A stretch of DNA of 64,000 bases, taken from assembly GCF_013385985.1 (NCBI RefSeq), contig NZ_JACAOY010000010.1, positions 297,151 through 361,150 on the forward strand, written 5' to 3'. The stretch comes from Pseudomonas sp. B6002. Its GTDB lineage: Bacteria > Pseudomonadota > Gammaproteobacteria > Pseudomonadales > Pseudomonadaceae. The position numbers and the translations under genes are program-made. The stretch's first letter is position 1. Each line of letters begins with the position of its first letter. Below the pieces are notes generated by a model. It saw only the letters and a list, made by a program, of their open reading frames with translations, was not told the origin of the DNA and made no database searches. This document shows, in pieces, positions 27,632 through 36,043 of the stretch.

Positions 27632-27715
27632 TGTAGGAGCCGGCTTGCCGGCGATGGCGACCTCAGATTATTCGCACATCTTGAGGGCCTCATCGCCGGC
27701 AAGCCGGCTCCTACA
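27632..27715. repeat. REP doublet (REPIN), subtype B
   Basis: Subtype-B arms; loop closely related to the REPIN at 25544 (cctcaga/gttattcgca...cttgagggcctc), so the two are recent copies of one another. Between convergent genes. Confidence 0.9.
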
Positions 27716-27726
27716 CAGGGGTGGTG

Positions 27727-28668
27727 TCAGGTCAGATGGGCTGTCAGGTATCGGAAGTACTCTTCGCGAATCTCGGGAATCTCATTGGCCAGGTGGTGCC
27801 TGCCACGCGGCAGCATCAGCACCTCAGGCTGGTCAAACTTGCCCCGCAGCACCAACAGGTTGTGCTGCCAGTCCACCGTCATGTCTTCCTCCCCCTGGAT
27901 AATCACCGGCCGCCGCGAACTGCGCGGTGCGGCTTCGATGCGTTTGATCCAGCGGGCGAGCGCGCCCACCCAGGCGGTGGGCAGTTGGCGCGGCTGCAGC
28001 GGGTCGGCTTCCAGGAACGGCTTGAACGCGGGGTCGTTGGTGTTCTCGCTGAACCGCCGCGCAATGCCTTTTACAAACGGGCGCAGCAGGTAGTAGCTAA
28101 CCTGCGACCAGCCCCACGCACGCGGCCGCACCAGCGGCGACAGCAGGAAGGTCTTGCCCTGGGCTGGGCTGTCGGCGCCGTGGTTGAGCAGGTGATCCAC
28201 CACCACCGCCCCGCCGGTGCTTTGCCCGAACAGGTGCCAGGGCTGGGGCAATTGCAGTGCTGATGCCTGGGCGAACAGCGCCTGGACCACGTCCTGATAC
28301 ACCGAGAAATCCTCGATGCTGGCCCGCGCGCCACTGGACAGGCCATGGCCCGGCAGGTCGCAGGCGATCACCACGAAGCCCTGGTCCAGCGCCCAGTCCA
28401 CCACGTTGCGGTACAGCCCCATGTGGTCATAGAAACCGTGGAACAGGAACATCGTCGCCACCGGCGCCTTTGGCCACCAGACCTGCGCCACCACCTCAAA
28501 ACCGTCGACCTCGAAGCGCCCCAGGCGGCTCACCGCAGGCACCGTGCGCTTGGCCAGGTCCAGCCCGTAGAAACGCTGGTAGACCCGCGCCTCGGCACTC
28601 AGCGGTTGCGCATCCACCAGGGGGCGCAAGCTGTCGCGCAGATGATCGGGGTCAAAGGTGACGGGCAT
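27727..28668 (-). CDS. Alpha/beta hydrolase (lysophospholipase/monoacylglycerol lipase-like)
   Basis: 313 residues from 28668 (MPVTFDPDHL). The oxyanion-hole segment FLFHGFYDHMGLY, the nucleophile elbow LFGQSTGGAVV (serine of GQSTG) and the late HHLANEIPEI histidine make a complete catalytic triad pattern. Serine-aminopeptidase_S33 type. No signal peptide. Substrate unknown. Divergent from the DUF6436 gene. Confidence 0.85.
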   Translation of the reverse strand: MPVTFDPDHLRDSLRPLVDAQPLSAEARVYQRFYGLDLAKRTVPAVSRLGRFEVDGFEVVAQVWWPKAPVATMFLFHGFYDHMGLYRNVVDWALDQGFVVIACDLPGHGLSSGARASIEDFSVYQDVVQALFAQASALQLPQPWHLFGQSTGGAVVVDHLLNHGADSPAQGKTFLLSPLVRPRAWGWSQVSYYLLRPFVKGIARRFSENTNDPAFKPFLEADPLQPRQLPTAWVGALARWIKRIEAAPRSSRRPVIIQGEEDMTVDWQHNLLVLRGKFDQPEVLMLPRGRHHLANEIPEIREEYFRYLTAHLT

Positions 28669-28767
28669 AAAGGGTTCCAGACTGACGGCGAAGATGAATA
28701 TCGAGCTGCGATATTCATCTGTCAGGACAAGCATGGCAAGCTACGCGACCTTCGAGGATTGATCTGA

Positions 28768-29343
28768 ATGCGACAGCCTTACCGTACCGCCTTGTTCGCC
28801 AGCCTGATCCTGATCATCTGCGCCGGCGTGCTGTGGGCAGCCTACGACTGGTTCCAGGGCCGCTACCTGCGAGCCTTCAGCGAACACACGGCGGTGTTTT
28901 CCGGTGACACCCTGCGCCTGCCCGCCGAGCTGAGCGGCCCGGGCCCGATCCGCCTGGTGCACTTCTGGGACCCGGCCTGCCCGTGCAATGTTGGCAACCA
29001 GCAACACCTGGGCGAGCTGATCGAGCAATACGCGCCCCACGGCGTCGAGTTCTACGCCCTGCAAAAAGCCGGCAGCCACGGCAAGCTGCCCGACAACCTG
29101 CGCCAGATGAAAACCCTCACCGCCCTGTCCGGCGCCGACCAAGTACCCGCCAGCCCCGCCGTGGGCATTTGGGACCGCAGCGGCAAGCTCGCGTATTTCG
29201 GGCCCTACAGCGAAGGGCTGACGTGCAATTCCAGCAACAGTTTTATCGAGCCGATCCTCAAGGCCCTTGAAGCCGGACGCGAGGTGAATGCCACGCACAC
29301 CCTGGCGGTGGGCTGCTATTGTTCGTGGCCTAAGGATCTGTAG
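28768..29343 (+). CDS. DUF6436 thioredoxin-fold membrane-anchored protein
   Basis: 191 residues with one N-terminal membrane segment (about 8-26) and a periplasmic thioredoxin-like domain. The redox motif is unusual: VHFWDPACPCNVGNQQH, with a CPC in place of CxxC. A GLTCNSSNSFI and a terminal CYCSW add more cysteines. A thiol-redox or cytochrome-maturation-like role is inferred from the fold only. It ends 31 bp before the acylase gene and may be co-transcribed with it. Confidence 0.78.
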   Translation: MRQPYRTALFASLILIICAGVLWAAYDWFQGRYLRAFSEHTAVFSGDTLRLPAELSGPGPIRLVHFWDPACPCNVGNQQHLGELIEQYAPHGVEFYALQKAGSHGKLPDNLRQMKTLTALSGADQVPASPAVGIWDRSGKLAYFGPYSEGLTCNSSNSFIEPILKALEAGREVNATHTLAVGCYCSWPKDL

Positions 29344-29374
29344 CCCGTTACCCCACTCTTGGTAAGGAATGTTC

Positions 29375-31729
29375 ATGAAGCGCGTCTTGCAGGTTTTCGC
29401 GGTTCTGGTGGTGCTGCTCGCCCTCGCGGGCGGCTGGTACGTCTACAGCAAGCAACCCACCCGCCAGGGCACGGTCACGCTGGCCGGCCTGCAAGGCTCG
29501 GTCACGGTGCGCTACGACGACCGTGGCGTGCCGCATATCCGCGCCGAGAACGAGACCGACCTGTACCGCGCTTTGGGTTATGTGCACGCCCAGGACCGCC
29601 TGTTCCAGATGGAAATCATGCGGCGCCTGGCCCGGGGCGAACTGGCCGAAGTACTCGGCCCCAAGCTGCTCGACACCGACAAACTGTTTCGCAGCCTGCG
29701 TATTCGCGAACGCGCCTTGAGTTACGTGGAACAGCTGGACCACGACTCGCCTGCGTGGAAAGCGCTGCAAGCCTACCTGGACGGCATCAACCAGTATCAG
29801 GACAGCCACGCCAGCCCCATGGAATTCGACGTGCTGGGCATCCCCAAGCGGCCGTTTACCGCTGAAGACACCATCAGCGTCGCCGGGTACATGGCCTACA
29901 GCTTTGCCGCCGCGTTTCGCACCGAACCCCTGCTGACTTACGTGCGCGACCAACTGGGCAGCGACTACCTGAAAGTCTTCGACCTGGACTGGCAACCCAA
30001 GGGCGCCCTTAACCTGGCTGCCAGCGATTGGCAAAACCTCGGCGCCCTGGCCTCCCTGAGCGAGCAGGCCCTGGCCGAAAATGGCTTGCCGCAGTTCGAA
30101 GGCAGCAACGCCTGGGCCATCAGCGGCAGCCGCACCAAGAGCGGCAAGCCGTTGCTGGCGGGTGACCCGCACATTCGCTTCTCGGTGCCGTCGGTGTGGT
30201 ACGAGGCGCAACTGTCGGCGCCGGGGTTTGAGTTGTACGGCTATCACAACGCGCTGGTGCCGGTGGCGTTCCTGGGGCACAACCTGGACTTCGGTTGGAG
30301 CCTGACCATGTTCCAGAACGATGACCTCGACCTGATCGCCGAGAAGGTCAACCCGGACAACCCCAACCAGGTCTGGTACCACGACCAATGGGTGAACATG
30401 ACCACCAGCGAGCAGCAGATTGCCGTGAAAGGCCAGGCGCCGGTGACCATCACCCTGCGCCAGTCGCCCCACGGCCCGATCGTCAACGACGCGCTCGGCG
30501 AAAACGCCGGCAAGACGCCGATTGCCATGTGGTGGGCCTTCCTCGACACGCAGAACCCGATCCTCGAAGGGTTCTACCAGCTCAACCGCGCCGACACCCT
30601 GGCCAAGGCCCGGGCGGCAGCGGCCAAGGTGTCGGCGCCGGGCCTGAACATCATCTGGGCAAACGCCAAGGGCGATATCGGCTGGTGGGCGGCGGCGCAG
30701 TTGCCGATTCGCCCGGCGGGCGCCAATGCCGGGTTCATCCTCGACGGCAGCACCGCCCAGGCCGACAAGCTGGGTTTCTATCCCTTCAGCGCAAACCCCC
30801 AGGAAGAAAACCCGGCGCGCGGTTATGTGGTGTCGGCCAATGCCCAGCCGGTCTCGCCCACGGGCATGGAGATTCCCGGCTATTACAACCTGCCCGATCG
30901 TGGCCAGCAGTTGAATGCGCAGTTGAGCGACAAGAGCGTGAAGTGGGACGTGAACAACAGCCAGGCATTGCAGCTGGGCACCACCACCGCCTACGGCCCT
31001 CGCTTGCTGGCGCCGCTGTTGCCGGTATTGCGCGACGTGGTCAAGGACCCGGCACAGCTCAAGCTGGTGGAGCAACTGGCCGCCTGGAAAGGTGACTACC
31101 CGCTGGACTCCACCAGTGCCACGCTGTTCAACCAGTTCCTGTTCAACCTCACCGACGCCGCCTTCCATCCCAAACTGGGCGACGCCCTGTTCAAGACCCT
31201 GCTCGGCACCCGCGTGATCGACGCCGCCCTGCCGCGCCTGGCGGCCACGCCGGATTCGCCGTGGTGGGATGGCAAGCGCGCCGACACCGTCAAACTCGCC
31301 TGGGACAACAGCCTGGCGCACCTCAAGGCCACGTTTGGCGATGATCCAACCCAGTGGCAATGGGGCAAGGTGCACACCCTGACCCACGGCCACCCGCTGG
31401 GCATGCAGAAGCCGTTGGACAAGGTGTTCAACGTTGGCCCGTTCCCTGCGCCGGGCACTCACGAAGTGCCCAACAACCAATCCGCGATGATCGGCCCGGC
31501 ACCGTGGCCCGTGACCTACGGCCCGTCGACCCGCCGCCTGATCGACTTCGCCGACCCGGCCCACGCCCTCACCATCAACCCGGTGGGGCAAAGCGGCGTG
31601 CCGTTTGATGCACATTATGGGGATCAGGCGGAGACGTACATCGAAGGGGGGTATGAGCAAGCGCATTTCAGTGATGAGGAAGTGACGGCGAATACGCGCG
31701 GCACCCTGAAATTGCTGCCTGCCCGATAA
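29375..31729 (+). CDS. hacB: Penicillin acylase family Ntn-hydrolase, HacB-like
   Basis: 784 residues from 29375. The ATG six bases upstream (29369) abuts the Shine-Dalgarno AAGGA, leaving no spacing, so the second ATG is preferred. After a membrane/signal segment (about 5-25) comes the alpha subunit, then the autocatalytic cleavage point G243-S244 in EGSNAWA. S244 is the N-terminal nucleophile of the beta subunit (GDPHIRFSVPSVWYE follows). The family cleaves amide bonds in penicillins or acyl-homoserine lactones. In P. aeruginosa, hacB (PA0305) borders the spu polyamine operon, as here (spu starts about 3.4 kb downstream), which supports the HacB call over PvdQ or QuiP. AHL activity is inferred. 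Confidence 0.85.
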   Translation: MKRVLQVFAVLVVLLALAGGWYVYSKQPTRQGTVTLAGLQGSVTVRYDDRGVPHIRAENETDLYRALGYVHAQDRLFQMEIMRRLARGELAEVLGPKLLDTDKLFRSLRIRERALSYVEQLDHDSPAWKALQAYLDGINQYQDSHASPMEFDVLGIPKRPFTAEDTISVAGYMAYSFAAAFRTEPLLTYVRDQLGSDYLKVFDLDWQPKGALNLAASDWQNLGALASLSEQALAENGLPQFEGSNAWAISGSRTKSGKPLLAGDPHIRFSVPSVWYEAQLSAPGFELYGYHNALVPVAFLGHNLDFGWSLTMFQNDDLDLIAEKVNPDNPNQVWYHDQWVNMTTSEQQIAVKGQAPVTITLRQSPHGPIVNDALGENAGKTPIAMWWAFLDTQNPILEGFYQLNRADTLAKARAAAAKVSAPGLNIIWANAKGDIGWWAAAQLPIRPAGANAGFILDGSTAQADKLGFYPFSANPQEENPARGYVVSANAQPVSPTGMEIPGYYNLPDRGQQLNAQLSDKSVKWDVNNSQALQLGTTTAYGPRLLAPLLPVLRDVVKDPAQLKLVEQLAAWKGDYPLDSTSATLFNQFLFNLTDAAFHPKLGDALFKTLLGTRVIDAALPRLAATPDSPWWDGKRADTVKLAWDNSLAHLKATFGDDPTQWQWGKVHTLTHGHPLGMQKPLDKVFNVGPFPAPGTHEVPNNQSAMIGPAPWPVTYGPSTRRLIDFADPAHALTINPVGQSGVPFDAHYGDQAETYIEGGYEQAHFSDEEVTANTRGTLKLLPAR

Positions 31730-31739
31730 CCGTAAACAC

Positions 31740-31810
31740 TGTAGGAGCCGGCTTGCAGGCGATGGCGGTATTTCAGTCACACCGCTATCGCCGGCAAGCC
31801 GGCTCCTACA
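31740..31810. repeat. REP doublet (REPIN), subtype B with mixed left arm
   Basis: Left arm reads AGGAGCCGGCTTGCAGGCGA, a subtype-B arm with one base off symmetry (A for C); right arm is canonical B. Between the convergent acylase and AraC genes. Confidence 0.85.
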
Positions 31811-32720
31811 GGTGATCGGCGTTTGAACGTAGTCGCCCCGGCGCCTCGCCGTAGGTCTCCTTGAATTTCTTGCTGAACGCCGCCTGGGACTGGTAACCCA
31901 CCTGGGCGGCGATATCCAGCAGGCTCAGGCGCGATTGGCGCAGCAGGTTGTACGCCAGCTCCATGCGCAACTGCGTCAACAGCAGCCACGGCGAGACACC
32001 CGCGACTTTCACGAAAGCCCGCATGAAGGTCGCCCGCGACATCGTTGCCACGGCCGCCAGATTGTCGATGGTCCATTCATGCCCAGGCTCGGCCAGCATC
32101 GCTTGCCAGGCCTTGCTCAGTCGCTTGTCAGCCAACAGCGCAAACGTACCGGCGACCGGCGCCTGGCGGTTCAGCCAGGTGCGCAGGATGAGGGTGAAGA
32201 GCGCCGATGACAGCGCATCGATAAAGGTTCGTGCGCCCAGCTGCTGCCCGTCCGCTTCACTGCGCATCAGGGCGATCAGCGCCGCCAGTTGCCCATCGCC
32301 CTGCCACTCGCGGCTGGATACCACCAGGTATTCCGGCAACGCACCGAACAGCAACGACTGGCGGTTGTAGTGAAAGGAGCCACACAGCATATCGATATCC
32401 GGCTGGTTGCCCCCCAGGCGATGCACCTTGAGCAGCCCGCCGTCGATCACCTGCGGCTGGCTCGGCGCACGCCGCGCGCCCTGGCTGCGCAGCAAGTGAG
32501 TGGCGCCACCGGGCATCAGCAGGATATCGCCGGGTTCCAGGGTCACCTGCTGGCCGCCAGACAACTCGGCCCGGCAGGTGCCGCTGAGCACGATGTGGTA
32601 AGGCGCCACGCCCAACGCTTCCGGCGCGTGGTCCATGGCCCAGTCGCCCTGGAACTGGCACCGCAGGTCCAGGCTGCCGCGCAGGTTGGCCAGCGCGATG
32701 AGGGTGTCGATCGAATTCAT
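31806..32720 (-). CDS. AraC-family transcriptional regulator with cupin domain
   Basis: 304 residues from 32720 (MNSIDTLIAL). The N-terminal AraC_binding cupin spans about 10-180 (PYHIVLSGTCRAEL, GDILLMPGGATH), and the C-terminal double HTH about 205-300 (MSRATFMRAFVKVAG; LLDIAAQVGYQSQAAFSKKF). Divergent from the carboxymuconolactone-decarboxylase-family gene by 99 bp, which it most likely controls. Ligand unknown. Confidence 0.88.
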   Translation of the reverse strand: MNSIDTLIALANLRGSLDLRCQFQGDWAMDHAPEALGVAPYHIVLSGTCRAELSGGQQVTLEPGDILLMPGGATHLLRSQGARRAPSQPQVIDGGLLKVHRLGGNQPDIDMLCGSFHYNRQSLLFGALPEYLVVSSREWQGDGQLAALIALMRSEADGQQLGARTFIDALSSALFTLILRTWLNRQAPVAGTFALLADKRLSKAWQAMLAEPGHEWTIDNLAAVATMSRATFMRAFVKVAGVSPWLLLTQLRMELAYNLLRQSRLSLLDIAAQVGYQSQAAFSKKFKETYGEAPGRLRSNADHL

Positions 32721-32819
32721 TTGCGAACATCGGTCAAAAAGATGAGCGGATTGAACAATAACGCCAACCCCGCACGGCACACACTGGCTTCACACCCAAC
32801 CCGTTCAGGAGTTACCGCA

Positions 32820-33173
32820 ATGTTCAATAACTGGTCCGACTTGCTGCCTACCGTGAAGAAAGCCTTTGGCGCACTGGGCAAGAGCAACCCGAAGATGGTC
32901 AAAGCCTACATGGCGCTGGGCGAAGCTGCCGAGGAAAACAACGTCCTCGACGCCAAGACCCGTGAGCTGATCTCCATCGCCGTGGCCATCACCACCCGCT
33001 GCGACGGTTGCATCGGCGTGCATGCCGACGCGGCAATCAAGGCCGGCGCCACCCGTGAAGAAGTCGCTGCGACCCTGGCAACCGCCATCTCGCTGAACGC
33101 CGGTGCTGCGTACATCTACTCGCTGCGCGCCCTGGAAGCCTACGACACCCTCAAACCGGCGCCGCAAAGTTGA
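32820..33173 (+). CDS. Carboxymuconolactone decarboxylase / AhpD-like protein
   Basis: 117 residues with AGGAG 9 nt before the ATG. The AhpD-type redox motif CDGCIGVHADAAIKAGA (C-x-x-C-x-x-x-H) is intact, so it is likely a peroxidase-system or thiol-disulfide protein rather than a true lactone decarboxylase. Its last 23 bases overlap the 3' end of the convergent GlxA-type gene. Probably regulated by the divergent AraC protein. Confidence 0.88.
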   Translation: MFNNWSDLLPTVKKAFGALGKSNPKMVKAYMALGEAAEENNVLDAKTRELISIAVAITTRCDGCIGVHADAAIKAGATREEVAATLATAISLNAGAAYIYSLRALEAYDTLKPAPQS

Positions 33174-34116
33174 GCCGAAACTGTTGTGGCGTCACGCCCA
33201 GCCGGCGGTTGAACACACTGCGCATGTGCTGGGCGTCGCGAAAGCCGCACTGATAGGCCACGGTCTTGAGCGGTGCGGGGCTGCTTTCGAGCATCACCCG
33301 CGCCGCATCCACTCTCGCCCGCTCGACGAACTCGGCGGGCGTTATCCGCGCTTCCCGGGCGAACACCCGGGAGAAGTTGCGCGCACTCATATTGGCCGCC
33401 TTGGCCAAGTCCGCAATGGTCAGGTCCCCCGTCAGGTTCGCCAGCACATACAACTGCACCAACGCCACCGCCGAGGTGGTTTCGGCGTGAGGCGTAAGGA
33501 ACGGGCTGAACTGCGACTGCCCGCCCGAACGCTGGGTGAACACCACCAGGCGCTTGGCCACGCTCAGCGCGACTTCCGGGCCGTGGTCCTGGGCCAGCAA
33601 ATACAGCGACAAGTCGATGCCCGCGGTGACGCCCGCCGAGGTGTAGAGGTTGCCGTCCTGCACATACAGGCGATCGGCCTCGACCTGAGCCGTGGGGCAC
33701 AGGCGCGCCAGGTCAGCGGCGTCGTTCCAGTGGGTAGTCACAGTCTTGCCGTCGAGCAACCCGGCGCGAGCGAGCATGAAGGCGCCGTTGCAGATCGAAC
33801 CAAAACGCTGCGCCCGGGCGGTGGCGCCGCGCAGCCAGTCATCGAACTCGTCACCGAAATCTTCGAACGGCAGTTGCGGGCCGCCCGCCACCAGCAGCAG
33901 GTCGTAGGCCTGCTGGGCTTCGCTGTAATGCCGGTGGGCCTGCAACGACAAACCGTTGGACGCCGCCAGGCTGCCGTGGCCGAAGCCGATCACTTCCAGC
34001 CGGTAGTGATCCTCGGGCGGCAAAAAGCGGTTGGCTTCGCAGAACACATCCATAGGGCCGGTCACGTCCAGTGACTGGACGCCGGGGAAGATCAGGATGG
34101 CGACGGTTCTATGCAT
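33151..34116 (-). CDS. GlxA-family transcriptional regulator (DJ-1/PfpI + AraC HTH)
   Basis: 321 residues. The N-terminal DJ-1/PfpI-like domain (about 5-170; VAILIFPGVQSLDVTGP, SICNGAFMLARAGLLDG with the nucleophile-elbow cysteine in CNGAF) is fused to a C-terminal AraC double HTH (about 215-315; MSARNFSRVFAREA, VAYQCGFRDAQHMRSVF). The DJ-1 part usually acts as a sensor. Overlaps the convergent AhpD-like gene by 23 bp. Target genes unknown; the HD gene divergent to it is one candidate. Confidence 0.88.
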   Translation of the reverse strand: MHRTVAILIFPGVQSLDVTGPMDVFCEANRFLPPEDHYRLEVIGFGHGSLAASNGLSLQAHRHYSEAQQAYDLLLVAGGPQLPFEDFGDEFDDWLRGATARAQRFGSICNGAFMLARAGLLDGKTVTTHWNDAADLARLCPTAQVEADRLYVQDGNLYTSAGVTAGIDLSLYLLAQDHGPEVALSVAKRLVVFTQRSGGQSQFSPFLTPHAETTSAVALVQLYVLANLTGDLTIADLAKAANMSARNFSRVFAREARITPAEFVERARVDAARVMLESSPAPLKTVAYQCGFRDAQHMRSVFNRRLGVTPQQFRLNFAAPV

Positions 34117-34149
34117 GGCGAAACCTTATGACTGGCGGACACGAAACCC

Positions 34150-34236
34150 TGTGGGAGCTGGCTTGCCTGCGATGCAGACACCTCGGTGTATCAGGTATAC
34201 CGAGGTGATGCTATCGCAGGCAAGCCAGCTCCCACA
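34150..34236. repeat. REP doublet (REPIN), subtype A
   Basis: Subtype-A arms; loop contains cacctcggtgta / tataccgaggtg, an inner inverted repeat. Unusual placement: it lies between two divergent genes (GlxA and HD), upstream of both. Confidence 0.9.
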
Positions 34237-34374
34237 TTTGATCGTGTACGCCCATGGCGCGATATGAAGGCAGGTTGGCCGGTATCGCGCCCTCGCGGCG
34301 ATAGCCCCTTCGCGGGCGCGCGACCAGACTGGACTCATCAGCGCCACCCCCGGCGCTTCTTGAGGAGAACGACC

Positions 34375-35016
34375 ATGAGCACCACCATCGCCGGCATCCA
34401 GATCCCGGACAGCGCCCTGGCCAGGGCCACCACTGAATACATCCGCGACGTCGAATCCGACCTGCTGTACCACCACTCTCGCCGGGTGTTCCTGTTCGGC
34501 GCCTTGAGCGGTGAGCGCAAGCAACTGGCCTACAACCCGGAGCTGCTGTACGTCGGCGCAATGTTCCATGACCTGGGCCTGGTCGAAGGTCATCGCAGTG
34601 ACAACGAACGCTTCGAAGTGGACGGCGCCAATGCGGCGGCAGCATTCCTCAAGCCTTACGGGCTGAGCGATGACGATATCGAACAGGTGTGGCTGTCCAT
34701 CGCCCTGCACACCACGCCGGGTGTGCCACAACATTTGCGCCCCACCGTGGCACTGGTGACGGCGGGCGTGGAAATGGACGTGCTGGGCATGGACTACGCC
34801 GCGTTTTCCAGCGTGCAGCGCGAAGCGGTGGTGCATGCGCATCCACGGGGTGAAGGGTTCAAGGAGTGCATCATCTGCGCGTTCGCCGACGGCTTGCGCC
34901 ATCGCCCGCAGACCACGTTTGGCAACGTGAAGACGGATGTGCTGGTGGATCAGGAGCCAGGGTTCAAGCCGATGAATTTTGTGGAGGTGATTCGCAAGTC
35001 GCCGTGGATTGCCTGA
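34375..35016 (+). CDS. HD-domain phosphohydrolase-like protein
   Basis: 213 residues from 34375, with GAGGAGA upstream. HD motifs: H in LLYHHSRRVF (about 35-45), the HD pair in AMFHDLGLV (about 63-71), a further H in SIALHTTPG, and a late D/H region (AFADGLRHRP). It resembles the cyanamide-hydratase-like HD group. Metal-dependent hydrolysis is likely; the substrate is unknown. Stands alone between two REPINs. Confidence 0.83.
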   Translation: MSTTIAGIQIPDSALARATTEYIRDVESDLLYHHSRRVFLFGALSGERKQLAYNPELLYVGAMFHDLGLVEGHRSDNERFEVDGANAAAAFLKPYGLSDDDIEQVWLSIALHTTPGVPQHLRPTVALVTAGVEMDVLGMDYAAFSSVQREAVVHAHPRGEGFKECIICAFADGLRHRPQTTFGNVKTDVLVDQEPGFKPMNFVEVIRKSPWIA

Positions 35017-35047
35017 AACACAACCCCATAAACACCACAAAACCACT

Positions 35048-35136
35048 GTGGGAGCTGGCTTGCCTGCGATGAGGCCGTGCCAGTCGACTCATCTGTCGAC
35101 TGATACGCCGCTATCGCAGGCAAGCCAGCTCCCACA
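35048..35136. repeat. REP doublet (REPIN), subtype A
   Basis: Subtype-A arms; loop has the inner palindrome cagtcgac...gtcgactg. Between the convergent HD gene and spuH. Confidence 0.9.
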
Positions 35137-35158
35137 TTTTTTTACCGCGTTGCGCCAG

Positions 35159-36043
35159 TTAGACCGGTGCAGGCGCACGTCGCTTGTCGGGCTGTTGCCA
35201 GCCGTCCGCCGCCGCTTCTTCGATGGCTTGCTGGATCGCCTTCTTACGCATCTCTTCGGCACGGCGGCTGAAGAACCACACCAGGAAAGTCACCAGCGAC
35301 ACCGCCAGCAGGATCAGGCTGGCCACGGCGTTGATCTCGGGTTTAACCCCCAGGCGCACCGCCGAGAACACTTCCATCGGCAAGGTGGTCGAGCCTGGGC
35401 CCGACACGAAGCTGGCCAGTACCAGGTCATCGAGGGACAGTGCGAACGACATCATGCCGCCCGCCGCCAACGATGGCGCGATCATCGGGATGGTGATCAG
35501 GAAGAACACCTTCCACGGCCGCGCACCCAGGTCCATGGCTGCTTCTTCGATCGACAGGTCCAGCTCACGCAAGCGTGCCGACACCACCACCGCCACATAC
35601 GCCGCACAGAAGGTGGTGTGGGCGATCCAGATGGTGACGATGCCACGTTCCTGGGGCCAACCGATCATTTGCGCCATGGCCACGAACAGCAGCAGCAGCG
35701 ACAGACCGGTGATCACTTCGGGCATGACCAGCGGCGCCGTCACCAGGCCGCCGAACAGCGTGCGGCCCTTGAAGTGGCTGATACGCGTCAGCACGAAGGC
35801 CGCCAACGTACCCAGCGCCACCGCAGCCACCGCCGTGTAGCAGGCGATTTCCAGGGAGCGGGCCACCGAGCCCATCAACTGGGTGTTGTCCAGCAGGCCC
35901 ACGTACCACTTCACCGACCAACCGCCCCACACGGTCACCAGCTTGGATTCGTTGAACGAGTAGATCACGAGGATCAGCATCGGCAGGTAGATGAACAACA
36001 ACCCCGCCACCAGCATGAAGCTTGAGAAACTGACGCGCTTCAT
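35159..36043 (-). CDS. spuH: Polyamine ABC transporter permease SpuH (PotI)
   Basis: 294-residue inner-membrane permease with six membrane segments. The EAA loop, which contacts the ATPase, is visible as LDLSIEEAAMDLGARPW. It pairs with SpuG and is driven by SpuF to import putrescine and spermidine. The start overlaps the spuG stop by ATGA, so translation is coupled. Last gene of the spuABCDEFGH operon and followed by a REPIN that may protect or end the transcript. Confidence 0.95.
   Translation of the reverse strand: MKRVSFSSFMLVAGLLFIYLPMLILVIYSFNESKLVTVWGGWSVKWYVGLLDNTQLMGSVARSLEIACYTAVAAVALGTLAAFVLTRISHFKGRTLFGGLVTAPLVMPEVITGLSLLLLFVAMAQMIGWPQERGIVTIWIAHTTFCAAYVAVVVSARLRELDLSIEEAAMDLGARPWKVFFLITIPMIAPSLAAGGMMSFALSLDDLVLASFVSGPGSTTLPMEVFSAVRLGVKPEINAVASLILLAVSLVTFLVWFFSRRAEEMRKKAIQQAIEEAAADGWQQPDKRRAPAPV

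Noticed and set aside
29348-31780. 810-codon open frame antisense to the acylase gene
   Set aside because: The acylase has the full Ntn-hydrolase pattern, start and ribosome-binding site. The antisense product is Val/Gln/His/Arg-rich, typical of shadow frames.
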